Origin: Cricetomys ansorgei
Lineage: Eukaryota; Chordata; Mammalia; Rodentia; Nesomyidae
DNA length: 64,000 nt
Assembly (NCBI GenBank): GCA_026225945.1
Contig: JAMJFZ010001258.1
Coordinates: forward strand, 9,400,001 to 9,464,000
Direction: 5' to 3'
Shown here: one piece after another, positions 11,694-24,200 of the stretch
Position numbering within the stretch: position 1 is the first letter of the stretch
Layout of the letters: each line of letters starts with the position of its first letter
Made by a program: the position numbers and the translations under genes
Notes under the pieces: model-generated
Databases searched by the model: none
Seen by the model: only the letters and a program-made list of their open reading frames with translations
Told to the model about the DNA's origin: nothing

Positions 11694-12270
11694 TGTTGGT
11701 TTCCCCCGCCAATCTGCCACGGCGGCTGGGTTCCCTTGCACACACCGCTGGTGTCTAACCTGCAGCAACCCGGTTTCTACCCCTTGGCCAGAGGGGCGGA
11801 GCTCGGGTTTGAGCAGAGGGAAAATGCATGGAAACTGAGACATGAGTCTCAGTTAATTTCTCACGGGTTCTAACCATCGTGGCCTGAGAATGGGGACAAA
11901 ATGAAAGAAAGCCTCAGGAGAAGAATTTGGTGGATGCCGTTCTCATTTATTGGCGGGCTTTACCCTGTTTATATATCTTTCCCCAGAGGAGGTAAGGTCC
12001 CAGTACTCTGGGTGGGGAAGTCCCATTAGCATGGGGCAGGGTGGGCACCTGGCCTCATGGTCTTTGCAGAGACAAAGACAGAGGGAAGTGTCCAAACAGC
12101 CACAGGGTGAACAAACACTTGCCAGGTTTTTTTTCTCCTTGGGTCCCTCCAAGACTAAAACAGAAGGAGCTTGCAAATCATCCTACCAGCCTCCTGGGAG
12201 GGGGGGGGGGGCGAGGTGCCTTTCTGCTGCTTCAACTGCTCTCTAGCCCCAGAGGTCCTAAATGTTTGTA
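11694..12270 (-). mobile_element. GC-richer LTR with promoter and poly(A) motifs
   Basis: The segment is much richer in G+C than its surroundings. On the minus strand a TATATAAA box (complement of 11968-11975) is followed about 20 bases later by AATAAA (complement of 11946-11951), the U3-R arrangement of a short retroviral LTR. The plus-strand left edge begins 'tgttggtttccc', giving a minus-strand end in AACA. No primer site or coding remnant is attached. Boundaries are approximate and the family was not identified. Several overlapping 60-98-codon frames here have no recognised product. Confidence 0.5.
12200..12211 (+). repeat. Run of 12 G inside the LTR
   Basis: Twelve consecutive G, flanked by further G triplets, could form a G-quadruplex and is prone to length change. 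Confidence 0.85.
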
Positions 12271-14764
12271 TCAGTGGAAATGTTTGTTTGATTACCTTGG
12301 TTCTTTGCTGACTTTATCTAGTTCAGTATTTTGACTTCATCTAGTTCAGTATACATCCAAAGATTCACTATTAACCATAAGGATGTATAGTGGGGGACTA
12401 TTATAAAGTTTTTAGTGTAGCATCAAGCCCTCTCAACTTTCAGATATCTTATGTCTCCTTTCATCCTCAATCCCCATTTCACGATTTGTTCTTTTACTAC
12501 TGACTGGCTCCAGCATTCAATTCCTTTGTTTCATAAATAATATTATTCACTTTCAAAATAAAAAGGTATAAACTAAATAACAAACCTGCATGCATATGAT
12601 CTATGCCCATCTGACTTCTGTCTCCATTCCCTGTGCTGATTGGGAAGATTTAACAGAATCTTAAGATTTAAGATTCTAACAAATATTATATGAAAATTGG
12701 GCATATACCTGTAAAGAAGTATGTAAGGATGTTTAAGAAAGTACATGGGTATCACCTTAATCAAGAAGTTGACATCAGTAATAAAGTGGGTAGGTAAGCT
12801 ATCAGAAGCACTCAGAAGTCAATTTGGAAGGACTCCAATGACCAAAGCTGGAGCAGCATGATCAAGGAACTGATATGAATTCATAGTTTTGTGTATAGTA
12901 TATCATACAATAAGATCAGTTGATATGCTATGCTTTTTTGTTATTTTTTAAATAAAAATCAATAAATCCAGTCTAGATATGAGATATCTTCAGATAAACC
13001 TGCATTCAAGAATTGTTAGAAATTACCCAAACTGCAAAGGTCATGAAAGATATGGAAAACTATAGAAAGCATCACAAATTGAAGGTTATTAGGTAAGCAT
13101 GATTATTAAAGGCAACCTGTCATCTTGGGTTCTACACTATACTAGCAAAGCAACAGTAGTAAAATGGGTGATAACCCAATAGAACGCAGTTTATGTAAAT
13201 AACTTATATCAGTGTTAACTTACCAGTTATGATCAATGTGCTGTAGCTTCATAAGATCTAAACATTAGAGGGAGCTAGGGCAAGGTATGCAGGATTTTAC
13301 TCTGTATAAAATTCTTCCTTATATTATCTAAAAGAGTTTTTTAAAAGTTCAATAAAGAAAATGACTTTACAAAGACATCTTTTAAAATCATATAGTTCTC
13401 CATTAGTCTTTTCTTATTTTATTATTCAGCAAAACCTCACTGTGATGGAGTATTCTATTGTGTGAAGAAGCTTGTTTTTGAGGAAATTAGGCAGATGGGC
13501 TGTCATTCTTCTTCTTGGAATGTTCTAGCTGTGGTTACAATGGAATATGTTGGTCAATTAAAAGCAGTTTGGTAGTCTTCTCCAATTCTAATTTTTGAAA
13601 AAGTTTGAGAAGGAAACAGTTCTTCCTCGTGTGCTATTATATAGCAAGTATAATTTTTTGATTCTGCATTTACAATACAAACTTCTCCTTAAAATATGGC
13701 TTATGTTATGTGCTCTTTATATAAGAAAAACTTTTAAAGTGTGTGTTAGTCATAGCACTATTGACCTTTGGGACCTTCTTATTTCCTTGCTAGGGAAGCT
13801 ATCCTTCTATACTGGATGCTCTTTTGCGATTTTCATCATCTTTCCCTACAGGTCTGAAAACTTAAAATACCTCTAGATATAGTTAAACATAACCTGAGAA
13901 GTAAAATATCCCTGGTTAAAAGCACCACTAATCAGAAATAAAGTATACCGTAGTATTGGTTTTCAGTATTATAAGAGGAAACTAAAGAGAAGTTTAGATA
14001 AGCATTCTTCAAAGCAGACAAATTGTACAAACAAGAATGATTGGTAAGATAACTTGTCACAGTGCAAACTGTGTCTGCATTATGACTTTTATATTTCAAG
14101 GCTTTGCCTATAGTTAATGACCAAGGTATTTATTTCTAGACTAATGAACAAATAAGTAAATACATGTCACATAATTTCTTCAGGTTGTAAGCGAAGCTCA
14201 GCAATCATCTTCGTTTTCCTTCTGGAATATATTCCATGGAAGGAAAAATAGACTTGCTATATTTGGTATTTGAGTTTCACCCAGAACAGTGAGTATTATT
14301 TAATTCAAGACAGTGTCATTCAGAATAACAAATGTTCTTATGTTCTGTGCAGTTTCAGTTTCATCTTACAGTGGTTCTTGTTTCAGTAAGGTAGAATTCT
14401 ATTATCCCTTGTTCACAGTCAGAGTGTTCTTGGTAGAAGAGTAAATGCTAAAGGGTGGGCATTTAATGACATAAATGTAGCATGAATACTCAGAAATGTT
14501 CAAACATTAAAACAGTGAGCTGCACACTATTATAGTTGTGTTGAAACTCATGAAATGACTACACAGATTAACCCTCTTAATAGTTAAGTATCAGGGGGTA
14601 AAGGACATGTTGTGCTTTCCAGTTGTGACCATGAGTTTTTAGGCATCCATTGAAATTGAGTGATAACTTTCTAATATTTGTAGAGATTTTTTGAATATCC
14701 ATGCTAGTAGTCTCAGAAAATTTCTCAAAAAGTATCTTTGCACTATGTTAAGAGAGAGAGCTTG
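12271..14764. other. Long unique AT-rich stretch
   Basis: Starts with a 23-bp tandem duplication (12309-12352). After that no repeat family is recognised for about 2.4 kb. The 93-codon frame at 13595-13876 is hydrophobic and AT-driven, with no motif I recognise. Confidence 0.5.
12309..12352 (+). repeat. Two-copy 23-bp tandem duplication
   Basis: Units beginning 'tgactttatctagttcagta' and 'tgacttcatctagttcagta' follow each other directly with one substitution in the shared part. Confidence 0.85.
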
Positions 14765-14765
14765 A

Positions 14766-14813
<48 letters not shown>
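14765..14813 (+). repeat. (ATT)n microsatellite
   Basis: About 16 uninterrupted trinucleotide units. Confidence 0.97.
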
Positions 14814-14921
14814 GCTATGAGAGGAACCTTTTAGGATGGTTTGAAGACATTAAGGTCCCTTCTCTTCATTCTCCTTCAGGATGTGCCTACTAACTGCCTT
14901 CAGGAATACACAAACACTCAT

Positions 14922-14951
14922 TCACACACACATACACACACAGAGAGAGAC

Positions 14952-14988
<37 letters not shown>

Positions 14989-14989
14989 A
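14922..14989 (+). repeat. (CA)n(GA)n compound microsatellite
   Basis: CA-rich repeats change into GA repeats with a few AAGA and ACAG interruptions. Confidence 0.95.
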
Positions 14990-16019
14990 CAAGAAATGAG
15001 AATGTAAATATTTGTAAATAGGAGCTCTTATAAGGTTATGGGGGAATATGTTCATAAGTAAACGTATAATCAATAAAATTTGAACTACAAAAGGTCTTGA
15101 AATTTTGGCTTAAGTGCCACGTGAATGCCATGAGTCACATCTTGGTATTCTCTGCACAGTAGCAGTACTAACTGAAAGGAATCCCTGCAGCTGTCTTCAG
15201 ACTCTCCAGCTCCAGCAGCATTTTTCCCCAGACAAGGTACCACCAGTTGATACTCCTTTTTATTTTTTCCTGATGGAGCTATTCTGCTATTAAAGCAGCA
15301 TTGCCTGTTACTACAGAAGAGCATCTTGTTTTTAAAAATAGCACCTGCTGAGGTTTTGTTAATCTTCCTGGAAATGATTGTGTGCCATTTGGGTATTAGC
15401 CTGCTCACTTAATCTTGCATGCACATATTGCTCTACAAAACATAATTTACTGTTTTCATTTATCCCTAATTTAAAAATATCATCAGTTTTTTGGGGAAAA
15501 CAGAAACAACACTTAATAGAAAATGATGGTTACAGCTTTCTGCAAGATCTGCAGTGGAGAAGCCACATTCAATGGTAAAGAACAGTGTGCAATGCTCTGT
15601 ATTAAAAGGTGAGATGTAGGAGATAAAAAAAACCACTGTGTTCTGGTATGTAATCCTGCCTGTGGTACAAGTGATCTTGTTCAGGTTTGTGATATTGTGT
15701 GGCTTTGTATATTACTGCTTTTGAGATTTCTGTGCCTTAAATTGAGAATATGAATTTTGAAGGTCTCTAGTTTAGTAGAACCGACAACCTGACAAGTGTT
15801 CAGACTCACAAGTGAGTCCACCCTATGTAATTCAGGTGCCAGCTAATAATTCAGGCTGAGTTCAGATAGAGGAACTGCTTTATGGACACCTATGACTGTG
15901 AGCTACAAGTTTCTTGCAAGGTCGTAAGCTCAACATGGTTTGTTACGTAGCAAAGGAAAGTGATACAGAAATGAAATGCTGCAGTGATAAATTTAGATTT
16001 ACTTTACATTTATTTATTT
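14990..16019. other. Unique sequence
   Basis: No repeat is recognised. The minus-strand frame at 15085-15408 (107 codons) is basic and cysteine-containing but shows no domain I recognise and lacks flanking evidence of exons. A CACGTG E-box word occurs near 15119. Confidence 0.45.
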
Positions 16020-16195
16020 ACCATGTGGGGTGAGGACATGTACCAGGACACACATATGGAGGTCAGATGATAACTTGTTTGCCTCAGTTCTTTCCTTCTA
16101 CCATGCATGTTCTGGGGATAAAGTTCAGGTCCTTGGGTGAGATGGCAAGAGCCTTAAGGCTCAATGGGTTAACTCATTGAGCCATCTCATTAGTC
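16020..16195 (-). mobile_element. tRNA-derived rodent SINE (B2/B3/B4 group)
   Basis: The + strand shows 'ggaggtcagatgataacttg', 'tcagttctttccttctacca' and 'cattgagccatctcat', the reverse of a SINE starting 'gagatggctca'. The usual single A-box region is altered by an inverted duplication at 16158-16183. Confidence 0.7.
16158..16183. repeat. 26-bp near-perfect palindrome
   Basis: Arms 'ggctcaatg' and 'cattgagcc' are exact reverse complements, and the centre is 'gttaac' flanked by one mismatched pair. One arm belongs to the SINE; the other appears to be an extra inverted copy. Confidence 0.85.
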
Positions 16196-17514
16196 TGAGA
16201 TTCATTTTTAACTCCTTTAATAAAAACTGGAAGAAAAATAACAGCAACCTAATATTTCTCATTCCTGGCTGCATGTTCCCATAACTGGAGTAGGGCTTGA
16301 GAAAAATTTTTACTCAGTTTAGTGGCAAGTAGCATGACACTGCCTCTGCTTCACAAGACTCCACCCTTCCTTAGGAAACTGTTCTGAAGATCAATCTCAG
16401 CTTCAAATCAAATGAGAGTTCTGGACGGTGGAGGAAACTTGAATCTTATTCTCATTCTGAGAAAAGCACTATACAAAGAATGAAAGAAAGTGCCCCCCCC
16501 TCATCCTTACTTCCTTTTATTTGTCTAAAGTATCTTAAGATTCAGTGTGCCTTGTTCCAATCAGTCCAAGACAACTGTTTCAGATTGGTTTTAGAATGAC
16601 TGCTGCCAACTATACTACTTAATTGTTTGTTTTTGAATGGAGAAAAAGCCTTACTTAAGATGAAAATATAACACTCACACTAAAACACAGCATAATAACT
16701 ATTTCTGAAAAAGAACCATTTTTTGTCCACTTCCAGCACTAAATTACTGTTGAATGGGCCAATTTTTGTGGCAAGAGGAGAGTTCAGGGTACACATATCA
16801 TTTTCTTGATTAGTAGTGGAATACTGTGAATGTGTGTCCTAATATATTCAAGGAAGGCATCATCAACCTTGCAATTTCTCTAAAGGCAGACAGTTCTGAC
16901 AAATTCCAGTCTAACATCACATGGGTAATGTCAATGGAAACTCAGTGCACGATGAGACAAAACAAAACTGACCTATTCTCAAAATCAATAGAAAAAACAG
17001 TGAAATGTTCTAAGATACTAACAAAATACCAAATTTCATCAACAGTTGTTAACTGAAGCTCACCGAGAACCAATTCATAGTATAAATATAATAATTATAT
17101 ATATAATTAGAATAATAAATAAATAATAATGATATTAATTTCTAAATGCTACTGATATTTGTTACTATTCTGATGGTAAAAACTAACCTGATGTTTTTAG
17201 ATAGGTAGATATTCTATTTTTCTGTATGTGGATTCTCATAAAAAGCATTAGACAGGAAGGGTTTTTTAATTAAACATTATCAATTAACTCTATAGAGGTA
17301 AAGTGACTCTAGGCCTTTTTCTAGCCTGATAGATCATTGAATGGTTGAACTAAAATTTGATTACACATTCATCTAGTAAAGGCCACCTTCTTTGTTTCCA
17401 CATTCTAGTAATTATGAAGTAAGTTACTTTATAAATTCATGTAGAAGAGTTTTGTCTGCATCGTTTTTCATGTCATTTGAATAAATGTCAAAGCTGAGCT
17501 TGCATGGGACACTC
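16196..17514. other. Unique sequence with a possible MIR trace
   Basis: No firm repeat. Around 17290-17360 'ggtaaagtgactctaggcc' and 'tggttgaactaaaatttga' weakly resemble an antisense MIR core. A TA-rich patch lies at 17080-17140. Confidence 0.4.
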
Positions 17515-17770
17515 ATTTCACCCCCTTGAAAACCAAGGAAACATTGCAGAAGAAGAGGAGGAAAGCACATCAGAGACAGAGGATGGAGAGTATGCAGAAA
17601 AAGCGCATATTCTCAACATGGCTGTTGCACTCATGAATTAACTGCAACTATGGATCCTTGCATAAGACCTGCATGATACTAAGTTCTTCAGTATTTCATC
17701 ATGGATGAGTGAGGGACACATGTGGCCTACCCCTCCCAGAGGGAGTATTGACAGATAATGTGTGTTAGGA
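17515..17770 (+). mobile_element. L1 3' UTR fragment (Lx-like)
   Basis: The order 'gaaacattgcagaagaagag', 'ggagagtatgcagaaaaagc', 'tgcataagacctgcatgata', 'gagggagtattgacagataa' follows the 3' UTR of old rodent L1 (Lx) families. It is truncated at both ends and non-functional. Confidence 0.7.
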
Positions 17771-18049
17771 GATAGCATACCATTCTCTTCAGTGATAAAG
17801 CCATTGATATGCTGCCTATAATCAGATTAAAAAATTCTCCCATTATCTCCCTAAAAAAATTGTCCAACAGTGCAATATGTTTAATTTTATTAAAAACAAA
17901 ACAAAAAACTATTGAATCACCTTTCAGAGCATCTATGTGGTTACTCATTCTCTCCAAAACAAAGTCCTGTAAGTATGTAGTTAATACACTCACCAGCCTT
18001 TGATGCCAGGGCTTTAAAGCTTAGTGATTGTAATGGGTGTTTAGTGGCG
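17771..18049. other. Unique sequence between two L1 pieces
   Basis: No element is recognised. Short complementary frames on both strands are AT-driven. Confidence 0.4.
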
Positions 18050-18500
18050 CTTTAAGGTTGTTGTAATTTGAATTCTCTAGTGAAAAGTGATGTCAAGAAT
18101 CTTTTCAAATACTTGTCACCTGTCTGTCTTCATTGAGGTGTGTTTGGTTCATTTTCAATCTTGTTTTATTTGAGTTCTTATCGATGAACGTTAAACATTC
18201 TTTCTGTGTTTTGAATACTAATCTTTTATCAGGTGTGCATTTGGTTAGTACTTTTTCATATTCCTGTGTTCATTTCATAGGCCTTGCTTAGTTGTTAGAA
18301 TATCGTTCAAATACCATTTTCACGTTGTAAGGTTATTACTAAGGGCATCTAGCTTTCATGCTGCAAATAATACCCTGTGCATCTTGACTAGCCTACATGA
18401 GGTGCATCTGTTTGTGAGATAACTTCAAAGAACACCTTTTAGCTTCATTGATTTTCCTACTCTTTCCTCCTATTTTCTTTTTTTATTAACCACATGCCAG
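18050..18500 (-). mobile_element. Ancient L1 fragment, antisense
   Basis: The + strand is T-rich and contains 'ttatttgagttcttatcgat', 'tgaatactaatcttttatca' and 'ggtgtgcatttggttagtac', resembling the reverse complement of the 3' region of old mammalian L1s. Extensive divergence makes the subfamily and ends uncertain. Confidence 0.5.
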
Positions 18501-19439
18501 GCTTTATTACTTCTCCTGTGTTTGTTTTTTTTTCTTTTTTGTTTGTTTGTTTTGTTTTGTTTTTTACCTTTAATCTTCTTCTAATCTTTTAAGTAAAGTT
18601 TGGTTATTGATTTTGAGATCCCTACTTTTTATGTAAACATTGGGTACTATAAATATTTACTATCTTGTTGGACTCAAGACCTGCTCAGCAGGGAGAAATC
18701 ATGCCTGCTATTGGGAATGTACCCAATTCCTGGGGCTAGTGAGGTCATAGTTCTTAGAGGCCCTTCTACCACTGTTTTACCAAACCAACTTAATTCCTAA
18801 TTGCATTCTAATGCATAATCCTAAATGCATTCTAATTCTAAATATTGTTCCTTACACACACAGAATCTCTCACCTCTGAGGAAAGGGTCTTCTCTTTGTA
18901 TCAGATTGAGATCATTACAGAAAAGAATAACAGATGTGCTGCAGGAGATATACAGTGGCCACACGGTCATTCCTTACTTCTTCATGTAAGCTAGGATGGG
19001 GAGTTCTGAGGGGCATTATAGCATTCATAACCCATGGACACTGGTCCATGTAGCACTTGGAAAATACAGGAGCCCAGAACCATGCTCCTTCCCTATCACC
19101 TTACTGCTTCATCAGCTTGTAACTTGTATAACAAGGCGTTTGTTAAACAAAACAGTAAATCTCAGGGTATAGTTAAGACTACCTAGAGAAGCCGATAGAC
19201 GATAAGGGAGACAAAAACAAAAACACTGAAAACAACTGAAGCCTCAAGCATCTACAGCTACATTAAAGATGAACATAGCATCAATATAAGCCAGATAAAA
19301 GTAGTCCTCCTATTAAGGGCTTATTTGTCCCAGTCTCTATTGCACAAAATACCATATTGTAGACGTAGATGCCAGATGTAACCATAGATTCTGGGTTAAG
19401 TTGTTTATTCTTTGTCTAAACTGAATCATCGGTTCTTGT
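18501..19439. other. Unique sequence with T-rich tract
   Basis: A (GTTT/T)n run lies at about 18525-18567. The rest has no recognised repeat. Confidence 0.45.
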
Positions 19440-20310
19440 CCTGGAACCCTGGATTGTTTCAGCTTCCTTACAATTAAAAACTTTTAAACCTCTGAGACTC
19501 ACTGCCAACTGAGCCACCCTGATTAACTCCCTCTAAACTCAGAGCTGATTGAAATCAACTGACTCTTCTGGTTCAACCCTCTCACTGCTCTGGCTCATTC
19601 TTCTCCAGGCTGCTGGTTCAAACTGACCTTTTCAGCAAGTTCACTGTTTCTGACTGAACTCTTCTGATTCCAGCTGATACTCTGACTGCATCAGACTGAA
19701 CTGCTCTGCTCAGCTTCAAACTGACTCACTGTCTGATACTGACCTCTTCTGCCAAGTGCCTGCCCTCTCTGTGTGTCTTTCTTTCCCTGAGCTCTCTTTG
19801 TTTCATATTGCCTCAGTCAGCCTTTCTGCCCCAGTCAGATTGTTTCATTGTTTCTGTATCTAATTCCTGTGTGCCTGCTCAGACTGCTCACCTCACACTG
19901 CTTCCTGTAACTCACTATGCTGTAACTGACTACAATTTACTGATTCTCTAACTCAGCTGAGAGCCTGTCTTTCTCTGGTGAGAGTTGGGTATCTACTCAC
20001 TCTGACTCGCTCTGACTCACTTTGCTAACTCTTCCTTTGATTAGTCACTTTGCATGTCGTTTACTCTGACACATTTCAGATGTTACTTCCTGTGTGACAA
20101 AGACTCTTTATGAGTTCTGCTCCCTGTGTCTGCTTCCACATTCTGTTTTTCTTAGGGATTAAAGGCATGCTTTCTGAATACTGGGAATAAAGATATTTGC
20201 TTTACCATTGCTTTACTGGGATTAAAGGTGTGCACCAACATTCTTAGCATTCTTTCAACACTCCATCCAGACCATCCAGACTTCACAGGCCTCTGAATGT
20301 AGACCCCTGG
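19440..20310. mobile_element. CTGACT-rich LTR-like block (BGLII-like?)
   Basis: The block is built of degenerate CTGACT/CTCACT words and ends with two modules, 'gggattaaaggcatgc' and 'gggattaaaggtgtgcacc', typical of antisense B1-derived sequence inside some rodent LTRs. Composition (C- and T-rich) differs sharply from the neighbours. I recall BGLII-type ERVK LTRs with this look, but name and boundaries are tentative. Confidence 0.45.
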
Positions 20311-21059
20311 AATATATGTGGATTTCTATGTCAACTCTACTCACAGGGAGGTAGCTAAGCTACTGACCATTTGCTCAGCTTCAGGGTGCAGGGGAGGGGG
20401 CATGTTAGAGCAGCTTCATGCTGGGTCTAGGCAAGCCTTTGGTTGGAAGCAAAGAACCACAGGAAACAGAATTCCCAGAAGACTGTATCAGTGGAACATC
20501 TCAGTATATTGAAGCAAGAATGGTTACACATATAGGGAAAAAGGAGGGGAGGATCCTTCGAACCCAGGGACAGAGGCTTTTGGTTAAGACAGGGATACTG
20601 GAGTAGCCCCATTTGCGTGTGGGGGGGCTCATTGTCAAAGGGTCAAAGTCCCAGAAAAAGCACCTTCTGTAATAAAGTGTGGTCTCACAAGGGAAAGAGG
20701 AAGACATCTTATCAGAAAATGGGCTCATCTAGGCCTTTCATCTACATAGCATTCAAACAAGAACCAACCAGGCCACATTCCTTTGCCAGTGACCTGATGT
20801 GAGGCAGGCAGCATTCAGAATTTAGCTTGGTTTTGTCAGGGATAAGCAAAAGGTGGTGCAACCTAAGGCCTTTTTACTCTCAGAGTGAGAATTCTGGGGT
20901 TCGAAGCAAGTTTCGACCCCCTCTTAGCTTTAGGACAGCCTCACAAATATAGACCCTTCCTAGCTTTCACACAGTCCTATTCCTCTACACAGTATCCAGT
21001 CACCCAGATAGAGTTAAAAATAATGTTAAAGGATAAATACAAATAACATAATCTCACTG
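20311..21059. other. Moderately GC-richer anonymous segment
   Basis: Lies between the LTR-like block and an L1 3' end, with several short overlapping frames on both strands. It could be ERV internal sequence or unique DNA. No gag, pol or known gene motif is visible. Confidence 0.4.
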
Positions 21060-21895
21060 ACACATACCTTATTGGAGTGGTCAACCAATGTCTGGATTTA
21101 ACTTGAGGCTTATAACAGAGGACGAAGCCCATACCCAACCCTGCCTAGATGGCCAGGAACTGGAGATTGGATAGCCCAGAGATTTAAAGTAGAACCAAAC
21201 ATGACTGGCGAAAAAAAAAAATCTTAATGATAGCCTGTTATGTTCATAAATTGGTGCCTATTCCAACAATCATCACAAAGGCTTCCCACAGTCAGATATT
21301 ATGCCGGGAAAGAGAGTCTAAATTGCAGGTCTCCATTGGGTCTTTCAATTCCAAGCTTGAAGAAACCCATGTAAGAGGTGAGGAAATTTTGTAGGAGGCA
21401 GACAGACGGGATGGATAGAGAACACCAGGAGATCATGGGCCACTAAATCAACTATGTATGCCTTATATAGGCTCACAGAGACTGAAGCAACAAGCAGGAG
21501 CATGTATGGGTCCGTACAAGTCGCTCTTGTGTATATGTTATGTGTTATATGTATATGTTATAGCTGTTAGCTTGGTGGTTTTGTGGAACTCCTAAGAGTG
21601 AGAGAAGGTATGTCTCTTGACTCTTTTGCCTGCTTTTAGAACTCTTTGCCTCCTATTAGTTGTTTGCTCAGGTTCAGTGTGAGGTCTTTTGCCTTGTTTT
21701 ATTATATCTTGTTTTGTTGTGTTTGGTTGTTATCTCTAGGAGGCCTGCTCTTTTATAATAGGAAGGGGAGGAGGAGTGGATCTGGGGGAGAGAGAAAATA
21801 GTGCAAAAAGGGGAAACTGTGTCCAGGATGTATTGCATGAGAGAAGAATTTATTTTCAATTTAAAAGAAAAAAAAGAGAGAAAGCAAGCAAAAGA
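21060..21895 (+). mobile_element. L1 3' UTR, long piece with 3' end (Lx-like)
   Basis: A nearly continuous match to the rodent L1 3' UTR is visible in order: 'tcaaccaatgtctggattta', 'ggccaggaactggagattgg', 'taggctcacagagactgaag', 'tagcttggtggttttgtgga', 'taggaggcctgctcttttat', 'ggagtggatctgggggagag', 'tgtccaggatgtattgcatg', then an A-rich tail. ORF2 is absent, so this is a 5'-truncated insertion. Confidence 0.85.
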
Positions 21896-22979
21896 AAAAG
21901 ACTCAAGTATGTATGCATGCTTGAAATGACTATAATGAATTATTTTGGCAATTTGATAGAAAATTGGTAATGGTGGAAGAATGAATGGTCAGTGTACACA
22001 ACAGTCAAATATCTAAGAAAGGATCCAGTATAAATATGTGCAATGGAAAGCTGTGTAATGAGCAGGGAAGATGGTTAAATTGGTAAATTATAAACATGAG
22101 GATGTGTGTTCCAAGCCATTGAACTCATATAAACAGGAGTGCTGCCCACTAAATCCTGGTGGGGTAACTTGAATAAAAGCTGGGCTCACAATTGTTGTGT
22201 ATCGCCATACAGGTATATATACGAGTGTATACCTGTATCATTATAACACACCCCTTTTTTCATTAGTGATAATGATTCTTGATGGTATCATGACCACTCC
22301 AGCTTTTTATTGGTTTCTGTAGTAGATCAGTTTCTGTTCTTTTCCAATTAACCAATTTGCTTCTCGGTGTGGAACCATGCTTCTAATAACATTGCTTTGC
22401 ACCCTGTTTGCACATAATTCAAAGCATCAACTTCTGGGTGTTCTATCCACTACATTTCAAGTAATTAATGAAAATTGAGATTTTACACTTGTCACCTGGG
22501 TATCTGTTTTCTATATTTTTACATTGTTTCTTTCTATGTTTACATTTCTTGTCCATTTCTACCAAATAGAGATTATTCAGTAATGCATTTGAAGCTCTCA
22601 TTGTACACTAGAGTATATTCAAGCCTTACTTTTAGTCTTTGTCTTATATTCCCAATCAGCATACTAGTTAAAATAATATACATCATATTAATACCAACTC
22701 AGTTCCAATAGTTTTGATGAAATGTCCTATGATAGCTTCCTATGCAATCTCCTACTCTGATATAACATTATACAGCTCTTTACAAATTATAATCTTGATG
22801 ATATAATTTTATAGTATATTTATAATTTAAAGACCCTAAGTCATAGAACATAGGAAAAAATTACAAAATACCCTAAAACTTTTTTAAATCCATTTATATA
22901 TATAGGATAGGGCTATTTATTTGATGGTATAGATTTAAGTTACTAATAAGTGTAGTTTTATTTCCACCTAAAGAATCCC
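21896..22979. other. Unique or very old sequence
   Basis: T-rich on the + strand after 22250 and possibly a further degraded part of the L1 piece downstream. An 11-bp inverted repeat ('atacaggtata', 22207-22217 and 22228-22238) sits in it. Confidence 0.4.
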
Positions 22980-24200
22980 CTTTATTACATCTTGTTTAAC
23001 AGTTTTGCTATTGAGAAATTCTCTCAGTTCTTGTGTTTCTTGAAAGGTTTTGATATGTTTCCTGTTGAAAGCTAGTTTTACTGAATACAGAATCAATCAT
23101 TGCTTAAAAGGATTTGTCTTCTCAACAAGTTGAATGTACCATCCCAAACCCTTTGCCTTATTATGCAATTTATCAGAAGTTAGTCTTTAATCTCACTGAA
23201 TCTCACTTGACTCATTTATTTTGATAAGTTTACTGGGTCTGTAGACATGCTTTTCATCACATATTGGATGAATTGGTTATTACAAATTAAATTCAACCTC
23301 TGTTTCTTCTCTCATTTGCCTTTTCCTCTCTCTCTCTCTCTCTGTTATGTCTTCCATCACATGTGTATCTATATTCTTTGTAGTGTCCTGATAGGATTTG
23401 AGTTTCTGCCTGTTTTTCCTTTGTGTTTCTTTTTCATACTAGCTAATGTTAAGTGTGCTGTGTCCAAGCTTTCTGATTTCTTTTCTCAACTCAAATTTCT
23501 CAAAACTGTCTACCACAATTGTCATGTCCAATATTATTTTTTTAAACTTCAAGATTGATTTGTGTTTGTTTGTTCTTCAAAGTAGTTCCAATCTCTAAAC
23601 TGACTGTTTTACTACTTGACAGAAAAAGATTCTCAAACTTTTAAAAATAGACAAGATTAAAAATTTATGAAAGGTTTCAAATGTATGATTATGTTCTGTT
23701 AGGAATTCTTCACTTCCAGGTATCCATCTTCTGATGAGCAATGATATCAAAAATACTGCAGTATATTTGTTTTGCATGTTTCTATACATTTGATTATTTC
23801 CATTGAGTTTCATATTTCTATTATTGCCTTTCATCTTTTAGTTTTCACTGTGTAAATTTAAATATTCTAATAAATACCATGGATATAATAGGTTTTTTTT
23901 TTCTATTAGTGCTTTGAAGAATGTGTCTGACATTTTCTATTCAATTTAATGATTTCCATGTCTAAAGATAATCGGGGAATATCATTTGGGCTGGGTTTTG
24001 GATGCAGTGTATAGCTCATACTATCTTGTTTCTTTGTATGTAGTAGACTATTATATCTCTCTAAAGTCAGATTCCTTCTTTAGGATTTGTTGCTTCTATA
24101 TATTAGCTTATTGAATATTTTAGACTAGTTTGATAGAGTCTGCAATGCCTGTCAGAAGAAGCCACCAGAATCTCTCTTTGGTAAGTTTGGTGTTCAGCTA
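22980..24200 (-). mobile_element. Ancient L1/HAL1-like fragment, antisense
   Basis: The + strand is T-rich and contains 'ttgagaaattctctcagttc', 'gctagttttactgaatacag', 'tatcagaagttagtctttaa' and 'tgtagtgtcctgatagg'. This is the order seen in reverse-complemented ORF1-side sequence of old L1M/HAL1 elements. The overlapping frames (103 codons + and 79 codons -) are remnants or chance. Confidence 0.5.

Noticed and set aside
15085..15408. 107-codon minus-strand frame as a possible exon
   Set aside because: Basic and cysteine-containing, but no known family, no convincing splice sites at its edges.
22207..22238. 11-bp inverted repeat as a transcription terminator
   Set aside because: Intrinsic terminators are not relevant to this nuclear rodent DNA, and the stem is AT-rich and probably incidental.
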